Shown here piece after piece: positions 1 to 7,286 of a stretch of 20,594 nucleotides of DNA. Under the pieces are notes generated by a model that made no database searches, was not told the DNA's origin, and saw only the letters and a list, made by a program, of their open reading frames with translations. Made by a program: the position numbers and the translations under genes. How positions within the stretch are numbered: position 1 is the stretch's first letter; the number at the start of each line of letters is the position of its first letter. The stretch comes from Flammeovirgaceae bacterium UBA5867 (lineage in GTDB: Bacteria > Bacteroidota > Bacteroidia > Cytophagales > Cyclobacteriaceae), in the NCBI GenBank assembly GCA_002432545.1, contig DJFR01000152.1, forward strand, positions 207 to 20,800, in the 5' to 3' direction.

Positions 1-12
1 GGTCATATATAG

Positions 13-54
13 GTAAGTATTTACTTACAGATAAATGCGTAAGCGTTTGCTTAC
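13..54. promoter_or_regulatory. Tandem pair of 16-bp palindromic operators
   Basis: Two palindromes share the consensus GTAAGYRTTTRCTTAC. The first, GTAAGTATTTACTTAC, is at 13-28 and the second, GTAAGCGTTTGCTTAC, at 39-54, with centres 26 bp apart (about 2.5 helical turns). The paired changes T/A to C/G at positions 6 and 11 keep the symmetry, which argues for a conserved protein site. A further half-site ACTTAC lies at 62-67. Size and symmetry are typical of TetR-family operators; this assignment is inference. The likely target lies left of the window: a minus-strand ATG is possible at 6-4, though it would sit very close to the first palindrome. Confidence 0.6.
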
Positions 55-142
55 ACTACAAACTTACAGCATGCACCGAGATTGCCTGAGGGCCTAAGGC
101 GACAGAAAGCAGGTGAATTGCGACAAAAACCTAACGATGATC

Positions 143-176
143 TAAAAATGCATCAACTCGAAAACAGAAATGATGC
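143..176 (-). terminator. Probable terminator of the pentapeptide-repeat gene
   Basis: Read on the minus strand, GCATCA (176-171) and TGATGC (155-150) form a 6-bp stem with a 15-nt loop. It is followed by A and five T (149-144). It begins 27 nt after the stop codon of the pentapeptide-repeat gene. The stem is short, so termination efficiency is uncertain. Confidence 0.45.
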
Positions 177-202
177 TATATATAGGTAAGAGTGAGATAA
201 GA

Positions 203-775
203 TTAATTGATTGTGATATTGTATTTATATAGCAGGCCAACAACATCGGGTAACGAAAATTTTGCTTTGGCTATATGATTCGCTTCCGGATCAATTCTAT
301 AATTAAAGGCTGTTCTGAAATCAGCTCCATCCAGTTTTGTGTTTTCAAATGTTGCACCTTGCAGATCGCAGCCATCAAATTTCGCCTGCTGAAGTTCTGC
401 TTCAATAAATTCTACATCGTGAAGTTTACAGGCTTTAAACAACGTGCTTTTGATTTTAAGTTTATAGAATGATGAAAAATTGAGTATACATTCTTCGAAC
501 GAAAATGACAGCAGCATTTTATGGCATTCGTCAAACCGCAGTCCCAGCAGTTTGCAGTTTTTAAACCTGGCATTGCGAAAGGAAGTGTTGCGCAGTTTAG
601 CCATGCTGAAGTCACACGCTTCGAACCGGCATTCCGAAAAAATTATTTCAAAGAGATCTGTTCCGGAAAACACGCAGTTTTTAAAAACGCAGTTTTCGTA
701 CTCCGCTTTTTTCAGGTTGGTTTCTCTAAAATCAATTCCATCAAAAGTTTCGTCTTCAACCGAGGCGCGTATCAT
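203..775 (-). CDS. Pentapeptide-repeat protein, Qnr/McbG-like architecture
   Basis: The 190-residue product is built almost entirely of A(D/N)LxF-type pentapeptides such as ENCVF, KNCVF, SECRF, EACDF, RNTSF, RNARF, QGATF and DGADF. These are expected to fold as a right-handed quadrilateral beta helix. Two repeat blocks (about residues 10-80 and 95-155) flank an irregular stretch around residues 82-95, and a non-repeat C-terminal tail ends in a helix-like segment. Qnr and McbG proteins (about 190-220 residues) show the same layout and protect DNA gyrase by mimicking DNA. Whether this protein binds gyrase cannot be told from sequence, as many pentapeptide proteins have unknown roles. It starts with ATG at 775, is monocistronic, and has a possible -7 box at 821-814. 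Confidence 0.85.
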   Translation of the reverse strand: MIRASVEDETFDGIDFRETNLKKAEYENCVFKNCVFSGTDLFEIIFSECRFEACDFSMAKLRNTSFRNARFKNCKLLGLRFDECHKMLLSFSFEECILNFSSFYKLKIKSTLFKACKLHDVEFIEAELQQAKFDGCDLQGATFENTKLDGADFRTAFNYRIDPEANHIAKAKFSLPDVVGLLYKYNITIN

Positions 776-813
776 ACGTAAAATATATAGTTATTATTTA
801 GAAGCGATGTGCC

Positions 814-821
814 CAAATATA
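814..821 (-). promoter_or_regulatory. Candidate Bacteroidota -7 box for the pentapeptide-repeat gene
   Basis: The minus strand reads TATATTTG, a full match to TAnnTTTG. It lies about 39 bp upstream of the ATG at 775, giving a leader of about 30 nt. No convincing -33 TTTG is present at the usual 19-21 nt spacing, so this is only a candidate. Confidence 0.3.
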
Positions 822-1024
822 AATCAGCAACGGGTTGTAACGAATGTCGGTGAAAGAATAAATGCGGCTTTATGCGTAATTTTTTTGAGTAGAAATCCGC
901 TACCAAGACTCAACGGAAGGCTTACAGGACGGGAAAATGAAATTACTTAGATATTAAGTAAAATGCCTTTATATTCGAGGCCTTTAACATCTACATAACT
1001 CATACTTTACCTAAATCCTGCTTA

Positions 1025-2275
1025 ATGAATATTAAGGGCCGTCTTATCGTGATGAACTTCATGGAGTTCTTCGTCTGGGGTGCGTGGTTGATCTCCATGG
1101 GAGGTTACATGATCGTTACATTGAAATTTTCGGGAGGTCAAGTCGGCAGCATTTATGCCACTATGGGCCTCGCCTCTTTGTTTATGCCTTCCATCATTGG
1201 TATTGCAGCCGACCGCTGGATAAATGCAGAACGACTATTGGGAATTTGTCACATTATTGGCGCTATAGCATTGTTCAACGCTGCCAATGTTACGGATTAT
1301 GAAACCATGTATTTCATTATGCTTATAAACTCAATGTTCTACATGCCAACCATTGCATTGAACAACTCTGTGTCGTATGCGGCATTGGAGAAAGAAGGAA
1401 TAGACGTAATAAAATTCTTTCCGCCCATTCGCGTGTGGGGCACCGTTGGGTTTGTGTTTGCCATGTGGGTAATTGATCTCGGCAAGTGGTCGTTAAGTCC
1501 TATACAACTTTATGTAAGTGCAGGTTCCGGTTTGCTGCTGGGGCTTTATGCATTTACGCTTCCGCCTTGTCCTCCAACAAAAATAAAACGCAGCAATTCA
1601 TTTTTATCATACTTAGGTCTTGATGCGTTTGTCTTGTTCAAGAAACCTCGCACGGCTGTGTTCTTTATTTTTGCAATGTTTCTGGGTGCTGCCTTGCAGA
1701 TAACCAATACATTTGGAGAAGCCTTTATTCACTCGTTCACGGCAGATTATCCGGATTCTTTTGCTGTAAAACATCCGAGTATACTAATGTCTATATCACA
1801 GATATCGGAGACATTATTTATTCTCACCATACCATTCTTCCTTCAACGCTTTGGTATAAAGAAGGTAATGTTGATGAGTATTTTTGCGTGGGTACTACGC
1901 TTCGGACTTTTTGGATTTGGAAACCCGGGCGATGGATTTATACTCCTGGTGCTTTCGATGATTATTTATGGAATGGCTTTCGACTTCTTTAATATCTCCG
2001 GATCACTGTTTGTGAAGAATGAAGCAGATCATTCTATTCTGGCAAGTGCACAAGGTTTATTTATGCTAATGACAAATGGTGTAGGTGCATTTCTGGGAGG
2101 TATACTAAGCGGTTGGGTAGTTGACTACTTCACCGTTGGCGAGAATCGCGACTGGCAAAGTATATGGCTTGCATTCGCAGGATATACTTTAGTGTTGGGA
2201 ATTGTGTTTCCGTTCGTATTTAAGTACAAACATGAACCTGCTGCAGGCATTGCGGATAGGGCAAGAGTGGCGTAG
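1025..2275 (+). CDS. nupG: Nucleoside:H+ symporter, NupG family (MFS)
   Basis: The 416-residue membrane protein is recognisable as NupG along its whole length. Shared stretches from memory include the N-terminal WGAWL region, ICHIIGAIALF, NSMFYMPT, FPPIRVWGT, LLGLDAF-like YLGLDAF, LQITNTFG, SISQISETLFILTIPFF, YGMAFDFFNISGS, ASAQGLF and MLMTNGVGAFLGG. About 12 transmembrane helices are expected, and length matches E. coli NupG (418). NupG imports purine and pyrimidine nucleosides by proton symport across the cytoplasmic membrane. The gene stands alone, with no nucleosidase or phosphorylase beside it, and ends just before a strong terminator. ATG at 1025 aligns with the usual NupG N-terminus. 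Confidence 0.93.
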   Translation: MNIKGRLIVMNFMEFFVWGAWLISMGGYMIVTLKFSGGQVGSIYATMGLASLFMPSIIGIAADRWINAERLLGICHIIGAIALFNAANVTDYETMYFIMLINSMFYMPTIALNNSVSYAALEKEGIDVIKFFPPIRVWGTVGFVFAMWVIDLGKWSLSPIQLYVSAGSGLLLGLYAFTLPPCPPTKIKRSNSFLSYLGLDAFVLFKKPRTAVFFIFAMFLGAALQITNTFGEAFIHSFTADYPDSFAVKHPSILMSISQISETLFILTIPFFLQRFGIKKVMLMSIFAWVLRFGLFGFGNPGDGFILLVLSMIIYGMAFDFFNISGSLFVKNEADHSILASAQGLFMLMTNGVGAFLGGILSGWVVDYFTVGENRDWQSIWLAFAGYTLVLGIVFPFVFKYKHEPAAGIADRARVA

Positions 2276-2298
2276 ACAAACACCAATACGATATACAC

Positions 2299-2327
2299 AA
2301 AAGCCGGCTTGATATGCCGGCTTTTTT
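2299..2327 (+). terminator. Rho-independent terminator after nupG
   Basis: AAAAGCCGGC (2299-2308) and GCCGGCTTTT (2316-2325) pair over 10 bp around a 7-nt loop, followed by further T. It lies between convergent genes. The opposite strand has only four T after the stem, so it may work weakly for the DUF1801 gene as well. Confidence 0.85.
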
Positions 2328-2333
2328 ATTACG

Positions 2334-2768
2334 CTATGATCCGGCTGTAGCCGCCAGCCACAGCTTCACTACTTTTTTCAACGAAATCTTCTTATCGATT
2401 ATCTCTTCTATGCTTTGAAATTTAATTATGGCTCTATCGGGTGCGAGCCATTCGAGAAGGCCGGTAGTGTCTTTGAATAGCGGATCTTTACTCTTGTTGT
2501 CTTTTACTTTGGCTCCACGGTGAAAAATCAATAGTATATAATCGTTTTTGCTCAGGTTGAATGTGATACGGTCGTCACCATTGAAACAGAAGCTGGGTGC
2601 ATTCCATTTGATGTGCTCGGTAATTCTCTTATCTGCGCCAAGTATTATTTCCCGAATTTCCTCCACCGCTTTTTTCAAAGGGTGTTTGCTGGTCTGTATA
2701 AATTCTTTCACCTGTTCTGTGCCCGATGGTGCCTGAGCTTTTTTGCGAGGGGTCGTTGTTTTTGCCAT
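2334..2768 (-). CDS. DUF1801 (YdhG-like) domain protein
   Basis: This encodes about 144 residues, starting at the ATG at 2768. A longer reading to 2786 would need a GTG and adds only six residues. After a basic, Lys/Thr/Pro-rich N-terminal tail (MAKTTTPRKK), the body matches the small DUF1801 fold: an opening helix, then I.EHIKWNAPSF, followed by ITFNLSKNDYILLIFHRGA and a C-terminal helical KKISLKKVVKLWL segment. Members of this family are small cytosolic proteins of undefined biochemical role, common as singletons in Bacteroidota. The gene converges on nupG and no partner is apparent. Confidence 0.8.
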   Translation of the reverse strand: MAKTTTPRKKAQAPSGTEQVKEFIQTSKHPLKKAVEEIREIILGADKRITEHIKWNAPSFCFNGDDRITFNLSKNDYILLIFHRGAKVKDNKSKDPLFKDTTGLLEWLAPDRAIIKFQSIEEIIDKKISLKKVVKLWLAATAGS

Positions 2769-2811
2769 GGTGTTATAAATATACACGATGCTGCTTTATT
2801 GAAGCAACCGT

Positions 2812-3168
2812 TTATACTTTACCCTCATGCTCATCGCGCCTCTTCCGTTCGGCCAGCAGATCGATATATACATTGAAAGCGTGTTTCATTACTGATTCAT
2901 CCGCGGGCTCGATCATTACACTATATTTCTCAAGCAGGTTGAAGTAGAAATCATAGGTTGCGTTTTCTTCATCAGTAAAACCGGTGTAGGCGAGTACAAT
3001 GCTGCTGAAGTCTGGCTGAAAGTAGCAGTCGTCCAGGCCGATCTCCCGAAGGCCATTAAAGAATCTGCGGCTCTTCAGCTCCTCTTTAATAAGGTATAAA
3101 AGAAGGTCTTTCTGCGCAGGAAGCTTTACCAATGGGTATTGAAGTTGTTTTAGTTTCATTTTTATCAT
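2812..3168 (-). CDS. Conserved small protein of unknown function, divergent from XRE regulator
   Basis: The 118-residue soluble protein (or 115 residues from the second ATG at 3159) has no signal peptide or membrane segment. It is mostly helical in appearance, with LYLIKEELKSRRFFNGLREIG, then DDCYFQPDF and a C-terminal charged helix rich in Lys, Arg and Glu. I recall similar small proteins in other Bacteroidota but know no function. It is transcribed divergently from the XRE regulator, with about 140 bp of very AT-rich DNA between them, so the regulator may control it. The gap to the DUF1801 gene downstream is 43 bp, which allows co-transcription. Confidence 0.7.
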   Translation of the reverse strand: MIKMKLKQLQYPLVKLPAQKDLLLYLIKEELKSRRFFNGLREIGLDDCYFQPDFSSIVLAYTGFTDEENATYDFYFNLLEKYSVMIEPADESVMKHAFNVYIDLLAERKRRDEHEGKV

Positions 3169-3281
3169 TTTTTAATTCCATTAGCAATAATAACCAACGA
3201 AATTATATAAATAACCATTTACATCAATTTTATAATTTAATACATCATTAGCATGCTCAATATCAGCAATTTACATATCTA

Positions 3282-3289
3282 TATATTTG
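3282..3289 (+). promoter_or_regulatory. Candidate -7 box for the XRE regulator gene
   Basis: TATATTTG matches TAnnTTTG exactly and lies 20 bp before the ATG at 3310. It would place transcription start downstream of the in-frame ATG at 3253, supporting the shorter protein. No clear -33 box is seen. Confidence 0.35.
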
Positions 3290-3309
3290 CTTTCATTCAG
3301 ACTCTATCA

Positions 3310-3519
3310 ATGAAAAAGAAAGTTTTAAATAGAATCAAAGCTGTGTTGGCTGAAGAGGGTAAAACTAACAAAGAATTGGCCGATCAACTGAAGGTTGCCG
3401 AGCCCACCGTTTCACGTTGGTGTACTAATAAACAGCAACCTTCACTTGAAATGTTGTATGATATAGCAAAAGTGTTGAAGAGAGATGTGCGAGATTTTTT
3501 AGTATCATCCAACAAATAG
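3310..3519 (+). CDS. Small XRE/Cro-type helix-turn-helix regulator
   Basis: The 69-residue protein is essentially one HTH_3/Cro-CI domain: MKKKVLNRIKAVLAEEGKTN, then KELADQLKVAEPTVSRWC with the recognition helix at about residues 31-39, and a third part PSLEMLYDIAKVLKRDVRDF. An ATG at 3253 would add 19 hydrophobic, low-quality residues. I prefer 3310, because the domain begins there and the best -7 box lies between the two starts. It is a cytosolic DNA-binding protein with no sensor domain. It is divergent from the 118-residue unknown gene, a layout seen for autoregulators with a linked target, toxin-antitoxin pairs or phage-type switches. Which of these applies is open. Confidence 0.85.
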   Translation: MKKKVLNRIKAVLAEEGKTNKELADQLKVAEPTVSRWCTNKQQPSLEMLYDIAKVLKRDVRDFLVSSNK

Positions 3520-3605
3520 TTTAAACTGTCTGCCTCAGTATATAAGGCACAATCATTTCAATAAGTTTTTTGATCTCACCTCTGGCGGAATCTCAGGAGA
3601 AACAA

Positions 3606-3643
3606 CACTATTTTTCATCTGTAATAAATGAACGTAAATAGTG
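3606..3643 (+). other. Stem-loop in the leader of the exported-protein gene
   Basis: CACTATTT (3606-3613) pairs with AAATAGTG (3636-3643). The stem continues with TTCAT (3614-3618) and ATGAA (3628-3632) past a 3-nt bulge, giving 13 paired bases. The upper right arm contains the ATG of the 21-codon ORF at 3628. This could be a transcript structure or a terminator remnant; there is no T-run. Confidence 0.35.
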
Positions 3644-3693
3644 CAAAACCGCTGCTTACCATTTTAACCTGCTTACTATTAACCGCGGCATAA
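3628..3693 (+). CDS. Possible 21-aa hydrophobic small ORF
   Basis: ATG at 3628 to TAA at 3691-3693 encodes 21 residues: MNVNSAKP followed by a Leu/Thr-rich hydrophobic run ending in Ala-Ala, like a signal peptide without a mature part. It ends 25 bp before the exported-protein gene, which itself starts with a signal peptide. It could be a membrane micro-peptide, a leader ORF or a decayed duplicate of the signal region. Chance occurrence is possible and no strong ribosome binding site is seen. Confidence 0.25.
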   Translation: MNVNSAKPLLTILTCLLLTAA

Positions 3694-3718
3694 AAGCATA
3701 TTTTTCAAATTTACATTC

Positions 3719-5245
3719 ATGAATAAATTCCTAGCCTGCCTGTTACTACTAACAGTTGCAATTCCTCATTTACATTTTGCTCAAGAACTCACTAACCCGC
3801 TTGAAAATTTTGGCGACCATAGTGACGTGATTGACACCCGAGAACATTACACTAAAAAAGTTAAAATTGTTGATGGAGAAATCTTCTTTTTAAAACTAAA
3901 CAGAGATCCTTACGCCAACGCTATTGTAAAAACGGATCTCAATTTCCATCCTATTTGGGAATACCAACTTCCTGCGGAAACATTTATAAAGGGAGAGTTG
4001 GTATTTGAAGACAATTCGATTTTATTCTTCTCAAAGCAACATTCAAGTAACGACATTAAGATTAATCGTCTTAACAAAAAGAACGGACGTTTAATAAGCG
4101 AAGAATTGTTCTATCAACAAAACAGCACTACTGTTTTCATAGATGATATGGAAAATAGCAAAAGGGTATACGCTTGCAAGTTTAACGAAGACCCTGATGA
4201 CATGTTAAACTTGAAAAACAGAGAGTCGCTTAATTTATCATACTACATTTTCAACAAAGCAAAGACAGACATAACCGCAGGGAATTTTTCTCTAAACACA
4301 AGATTCTTCGCACTCTACAATTATGAACTTGTCGACAATATCATTTACCTGCTTGGGTTTGAAGTAAATGACAGCAAAGAGAAAACCGCAATAGCCATAT
4401 ACTCATATGATATTGAATCAAAAAAATTAGATAAAAATGTGCTTGGTGCAATAGATGGCAAATTGGATGTGGAGTTTGTTGCCTCAGCTTTTTCGAAACA
4501 ATCAGTAACTATTGGAACATTTGTCAAAGACGGCAGGGACAAAACTTTCCGGTTAACAAACTATAACTACAAAACTCAAAAAATCACTACGCACGAACTT
4601 GAAGTAGAGAAAGCTGATAAAGAAGATCAATTCGCTATATACACAAAGGATTCAGACGCCATCGCGGTATATCTACAAAGGGGAGTAGGAAACATATATA
4701 CAGCGAGAATCAACACAGAAACAGGCAAGCAGGTAGGAGAAGCGAATCTACCACTGAAAGCAAAACTCTCATGGCCGAGAATCCGAATGCCCTTATTTTT
4801 GAAGGACGGCAAAATAATGGTTAACATTGAAGTTGCTGCTGTTTACGGAGATTATCAACGCTCTTCACTCGCGACTAAGGAAGTCTATTATTATTTATTG
4901 GACACCAATGGGAGCTTGTTAAAAGCTGATAAAATTAAAAAGGAGTCATACTATATGGGCTCCGGTGTAGCAAAGGACTATTGGTACTTTCTAAGCTTTA
5001 CGTGCCTGGAAACTGATGCTGGAGTATACTATTTCTACAAGCCGGGCAAGGCTCCTGTGCGCTATACATTAATTGATCATTCAGGCAACAAGATTAAAAG
5101 TGATATACCTTTAACAAAATCGTTTCACTACTTAAAGAAAGATATGATTACAGATATGGGGAATGGCTCTTATCTGTTTTTTGGCGAGACCGAAAAATGG
5201 AACATGGATGGCTTTCTAAAGGGTGAGGTGATTAAACTTTACTAA
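3719..5245 (+). CDS. Exported protein of unknown function, probable beta-propeller-like
   Basis: The 508-residue product begins with a signal peptide: basic MNKF, a hydrophobic run of about 15 residues, and probable cleavage near HFA-QE (residues 20-22). The Cys at residue 7 is too close to the start for a lipobox. The remainder is a long series of short strand-like segments with YYFYKPG-, YNYKTQK- and IYSYDIES-type repeats typical of beta-propeller or WD-like exported proteins. No catalytic motif is recognised. It is likely periplasmic or surface-exposed. It appears monocistronic: about 200 bp separate it from the XRE gene, and a strong terminator follows. The C-terminus lacks an obvious Por/T9SS sorting domain. 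I do not recognise the family. Confidence 0.75.
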   Translation: MNKFLACLLLLTVAIPHLHFAQELTNPLENFGDHSDVIDTREHYTKKVKIVDGEIFFLKLNRDPYANAIVKTDLNFHPIWEYQLPAETFIKGELVFEDNSILFFSKQHSSNDIKINRLNKKNGRLISEELFYQQNSTTVFIDDMENSKRVYACKFNEDPDDMLNLKNRESLNLSYYIFNKAKTDITAGNFSLNTRFFALYNYELVDNIIYLLGFEVNDSKEKTAIAIYSYDIESKKLDKNVLGAIDGKLDVEFVASAFSKQSVTIGTFVKDGRDKTFRLTNYNYKTQKITTHELEVEKADKEDQFAIYTKDSDAIAVYLQRGVGNIYTARINTETGKQVGEANLPLKAKLSWPRIRMPLFLKDGKIMVNIEVAAVYGDYQRSSLATKEVYYYLLDTNGSLLKADKIKKESYYMGSGVAKDYWYFLSFTCLETDAGVYYFYKPGKAPVRYTLIDHSGNKIKSDIPLTKSFHYLKKDMITDMGNGSYLFFGETEKWNMDGFLKGEVIKLY

Positions 5246-5257
5246 TTGCCACAAACT

Positions 5258-5288
5258 AAACTCCGGATCTATTATGGTCCGGAGTTTT
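5258..5288 (+). terminator. Rho-independent terminator after the exported-protein gene
   Basis: AAACTCCGGA (5258-5267) and TCCGGAGTTT (5278-5287) form a 10-bp stem with a 10-nt loop, followed by T-rich sequence. It starts 12 nt after the stop codon. Confidence 0.85.
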
Positions 5289-5443
5289 ATATTTGATACT
5301 GTCTGATTTCAGCCTCGTTGATATACTTCAACTGGTAACGGTCCTCCTAGAACTCCCGCGGGCATTCTCCAAGCCGCTCCTTTATTTTCGATTCAGAATA
5401 TTCCAGTAAAGTTATATTTTAGCATCCTTAGATTACATCTGGC

Positions 5444-6025
5444 ATGCACGAAGCGCTACGACTATATATCAACAAGTATACATCTTCCGAAATCTCTGAT
5501 GCTGACTTTGAGACTGTTAAAAAGGCATTTACACCCAAACACTTCCTCAAGCGGCAATTCTTTTTGCAGGAGGGCGATGTATGCAAGTATACTGCCTTTA
5601 TTGTAAAGGGTGCCATGCGTCAATACTCAGTCATTAACGGGGTAGAAAATATTGTATCGCTTGGTATTGAGAACTGGTGGATGTCTGATCGTGAAAGTTA
5701 TTCTATGCTGACACCTTCTCAATATAACATTGATGCTGTTGAAGATTGTGATGTATTGTTAGTAGGCTATGAAAAAATGCTGCCCCTTGCAGAGTCCATA
5801 CCGCTCATCGCCCGTATGATAACGATGATGGATCAGCGCCATTCCATCGCCATGCAGAAGCGAATTCATAATGCTATAAGTCTTACAGCCGAAGACCGCT
5901 TTCTCGATCTCATGAAAACTAACCCCGTATTTCTTCAACGCTTTCCGCAGAATATGATTGCATCTTATTTGGGTATAACACCCGAGTCACTAAGCCGCAT
6001 CCGGAAGAAACTCGCAGCGAAATAA
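5444..6025 (+). CDS. Crp/Fnr-family transcriptional regulator (cNMP-binding domain)
   Basis: The 193-residue protein has a cupin-like cyclic-nucleotide-binding domain at about residues 20-115. It includes FFLQEGDVCKYTAFIVKGAMRQY and the EDCDVLLV strand. A linker helix follows, with a C-terminal helix-turn-helix at about 168-189 (NMIASYLGITPESLSRIRKK). The canonical cAMP phosphate-binding motif (RxS after GE) is not seen, as is usual for this Bacteroidota subgroup, so the ligand is unknown. Such regulators are often encoded next to stress or redox genes they may control. Here the pirin, YceI and NAD(P)-binding genes follow on the same strand. ATG at 5444 gives the usual family length. A TTATATTTTA stretch about 20 bp upstream resembles a weak -7 region. 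Confidence 0.88.
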   Translation: MHEALRLYINKYTSSEISDADFETVKKAFTPKHFLKRQFFLQEGDVCKYTAFIVKGAMRQYSVINGVENIVSLGIENWWMSDRESYSMLTPSQYNIDAVEDCDVLLVGYEKMLPLAESIPLIARMITMMDQRHSIAMQKRIHNAISLTAEDRFLDLMKTNPVFLQRFPQNMIASYLGITPESLSRIRKKLAAK

Positions 6026-6093
6026 AATTCCTGCCCGCAGATGCCGCAGATAAATACATGAACAAAAACTACAAGGCCAGCAGCTTCACCCTA

Positions 6094-6107
6094 TATAGCT
6101 AGCTATA
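6094..6107. repeat. Perfect 14-bp palindrome TATAGCTAGCTATA
   Basis: TATAGCT and AGCTATA abut with no spacer, in the 243-bp gap between the Crp/Fnr-like gene and the pirin gene. It is a possible operator or a hairpin after the regulator gene. No bound protein can be named. Confidence 0.4.
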
Positions 6108-6128
6108 AATCAAATCGTAGCTGAAAGA

Positions 6129-6195
6129 ACATAAACACATACACACCTAAACACATAAACACGTAACGCATCCACACTTAAACACATAAACACGT
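6129..6195. repeat. C/A-rich direct repeats (ACATAAACAC x3)
   Basis: ACATAAACAC occurs at 6129-6138, 6153-6162 and 6184-6193. The larger unit TAAACACATAAACACGT is exact at 6148-6164 and 6179-6195 (31-bp period). The stretch is almost free of G on the plus strand. It sits about 75 bp before the pirin start, so it may bind a regulator, but simple slippage-derived low-complexity DNA is equally possible. Confidence 0.55.
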
Positions 6196-6268
6196 TCTTA
6201 ACATTTGTCAATCGTACTTCTTACCAATTGATATTTAATGCGCGTGGCCTCCTGCCGATGTTTGTGTT

Positions 6269-7171
6269 ATGAAAAAAACACAACAACGATCTGTTAAAGG
6301 AAGCTATAGTGGCATGAACTCGAAAGTAGGAGATCTTTTGGTGAACCGTTTACTTCCCGGTTCTCAAGTTTATGCTGTTGGTCCGTTTGTATTTCTGGAT
6401 CATCTTTATCCTACCGAACAAAAAGCAAAAACACCAACACTCCCTTCGGGCAAGTTTGCACATCCCCATCGTGGCATTGCTACGTTCTCCTATATATTTA
6501 CCGGTGCACTGGAGCATTTTGATAGTCATGGTGGCCATGGTATAGTTGAAGCTGGTGGCGCGCAATGGATGAAAGCAGGCAACGGTGTTGTACACGATGA
6601 ACACAACAGTCCGGAGTTTCAGCAAACAGGCGGTATACTTCATTCGCTTCAATTCTGGATCAACCTTCCTGCTAAAAATAAAGCAGAAGCACCTGACTAT
6701 CTCGCATTGCAACCCAGCGATATTCCTGAAATAGAATTACCGGATCATGCGGGTACCCTGCGCGTTGTAATCGGTAGCATTGGCGATAAACAATCGCCCG
6801 TGAAGACCTATAGCGATCAATTTTTATATCACGTTGTTCTGCAGCCCAAGTCAAAATTTACGCTTGCTATGCCTGCAGGACAGGAAGCGGCTGCGTTTGT
6901 TCCGCTAGACGAAGTAAGTATCAACGGCAGTGATTATGGAAAGAGTGAGGTAATCTTCTTTCGCAACGAAGAAGGTGAAACAGAGCTCATCAATAAAAAT
7001 ACACACGCGGTTGATCTTATACTCTTTGGAGGTGAGCGTTATGCAGAGCCTATTGTTGCCGAAGGTCCTTTTGTTATGAACAATCGTAACGAGATTGCGC
7101 AAGCCTATAAAGATTTCTTTGACGGTAGGTATGGCGAAATAGACTATAAAAAATTGAGCGGCCAGGTATAG
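6269..7171 (+). CDS. Pirin family protein
   Basis: The 300-residue bicupin protein has the pirin metal site in the N-terminal cupin: HPH at 65-67 within KFAHPHRGIATFSYIF, and HDE at 109-111. This supplies the usual three His and one Glu (H65, H67, H109, E111) for an Fe(II) or similar metal. GGHGIVEAGGAQWMKAGNGVVH and LHSLQFWINLPAKNK are family signatures. Pirins range from quercetin 2,3-dioxygenases to redox-responsive regulators; the substrate here is not predictable. It is cytosolic. A C-terminal pirin domain runs to about residue 285. A TTTG at 6204-6207 with a poor -7 match near 6230 is the best promoter guess. YceI follows 115 bp downstream. Confidence 0.92.
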   Translation: MKKTQQRSVKGSYSGMNSKVGDLLVNRLLPGSQVYAVGPFVFLDHLYPTEQKAKTPTLPSGKFAHPHRGIATFSYIFTGALEHFDSHGGHGIVEAGGAQWMKAGNGVVHDEHNSPEFQQTGGILHSLQFWINLPAKNKAEAPDYLALQPSDIPEIELPDHAGTLRVVIGSIGDKQSPVKTYSDQFLYHVVLQPKSKFTLAMPAGQEAAAFVPLDEVSINGSDYGKSEVIFFRNEEGETELINKNTHAVDLILFGGERYAEPIVAEGPFVMNNRNEIAQAYKDFFDGRYGEIDYKKLSGQV

Positions 7172-7226
7172 GGCTGCAGACTTAACAAATGTCAAGTCTC
7201 TTTCTTATCCTTTATCATTTAAAAAC

Positions 7227-7247
7227 AATTGCCAGTACGGCAATTTT
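7227..7247 (+). terminator. Weak terminator-like hairpin between pirin and YceI genes
   Basis: AATTGCC (7227-7233) and GGCAATT (7239-7245) form a 7-bp stem with a 5-nt loop, ending in TTTT (7244-7247). It may separate or attenuate transcription between the two genes. Confidence 0.5.
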
Positions 7248-7286
7248 GAATCATCAAAAACAACAACAATCAAAAATTTAATATTT

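Noticed and set aside
480..950. 156-codon plus-strand ORF opposite and beyond the pentapeptide-repeat gene
   Set aside because: It mirrors the repeat gene on the other strand; the non-overlapping tail (from ATG 807) has no motif or ribosome binding site.
6129..6195. CRISPR-like repeats
   Set aside because: Units are short, unevenly spaced and low-complexity, with no spacers of constant length and no cas genes.
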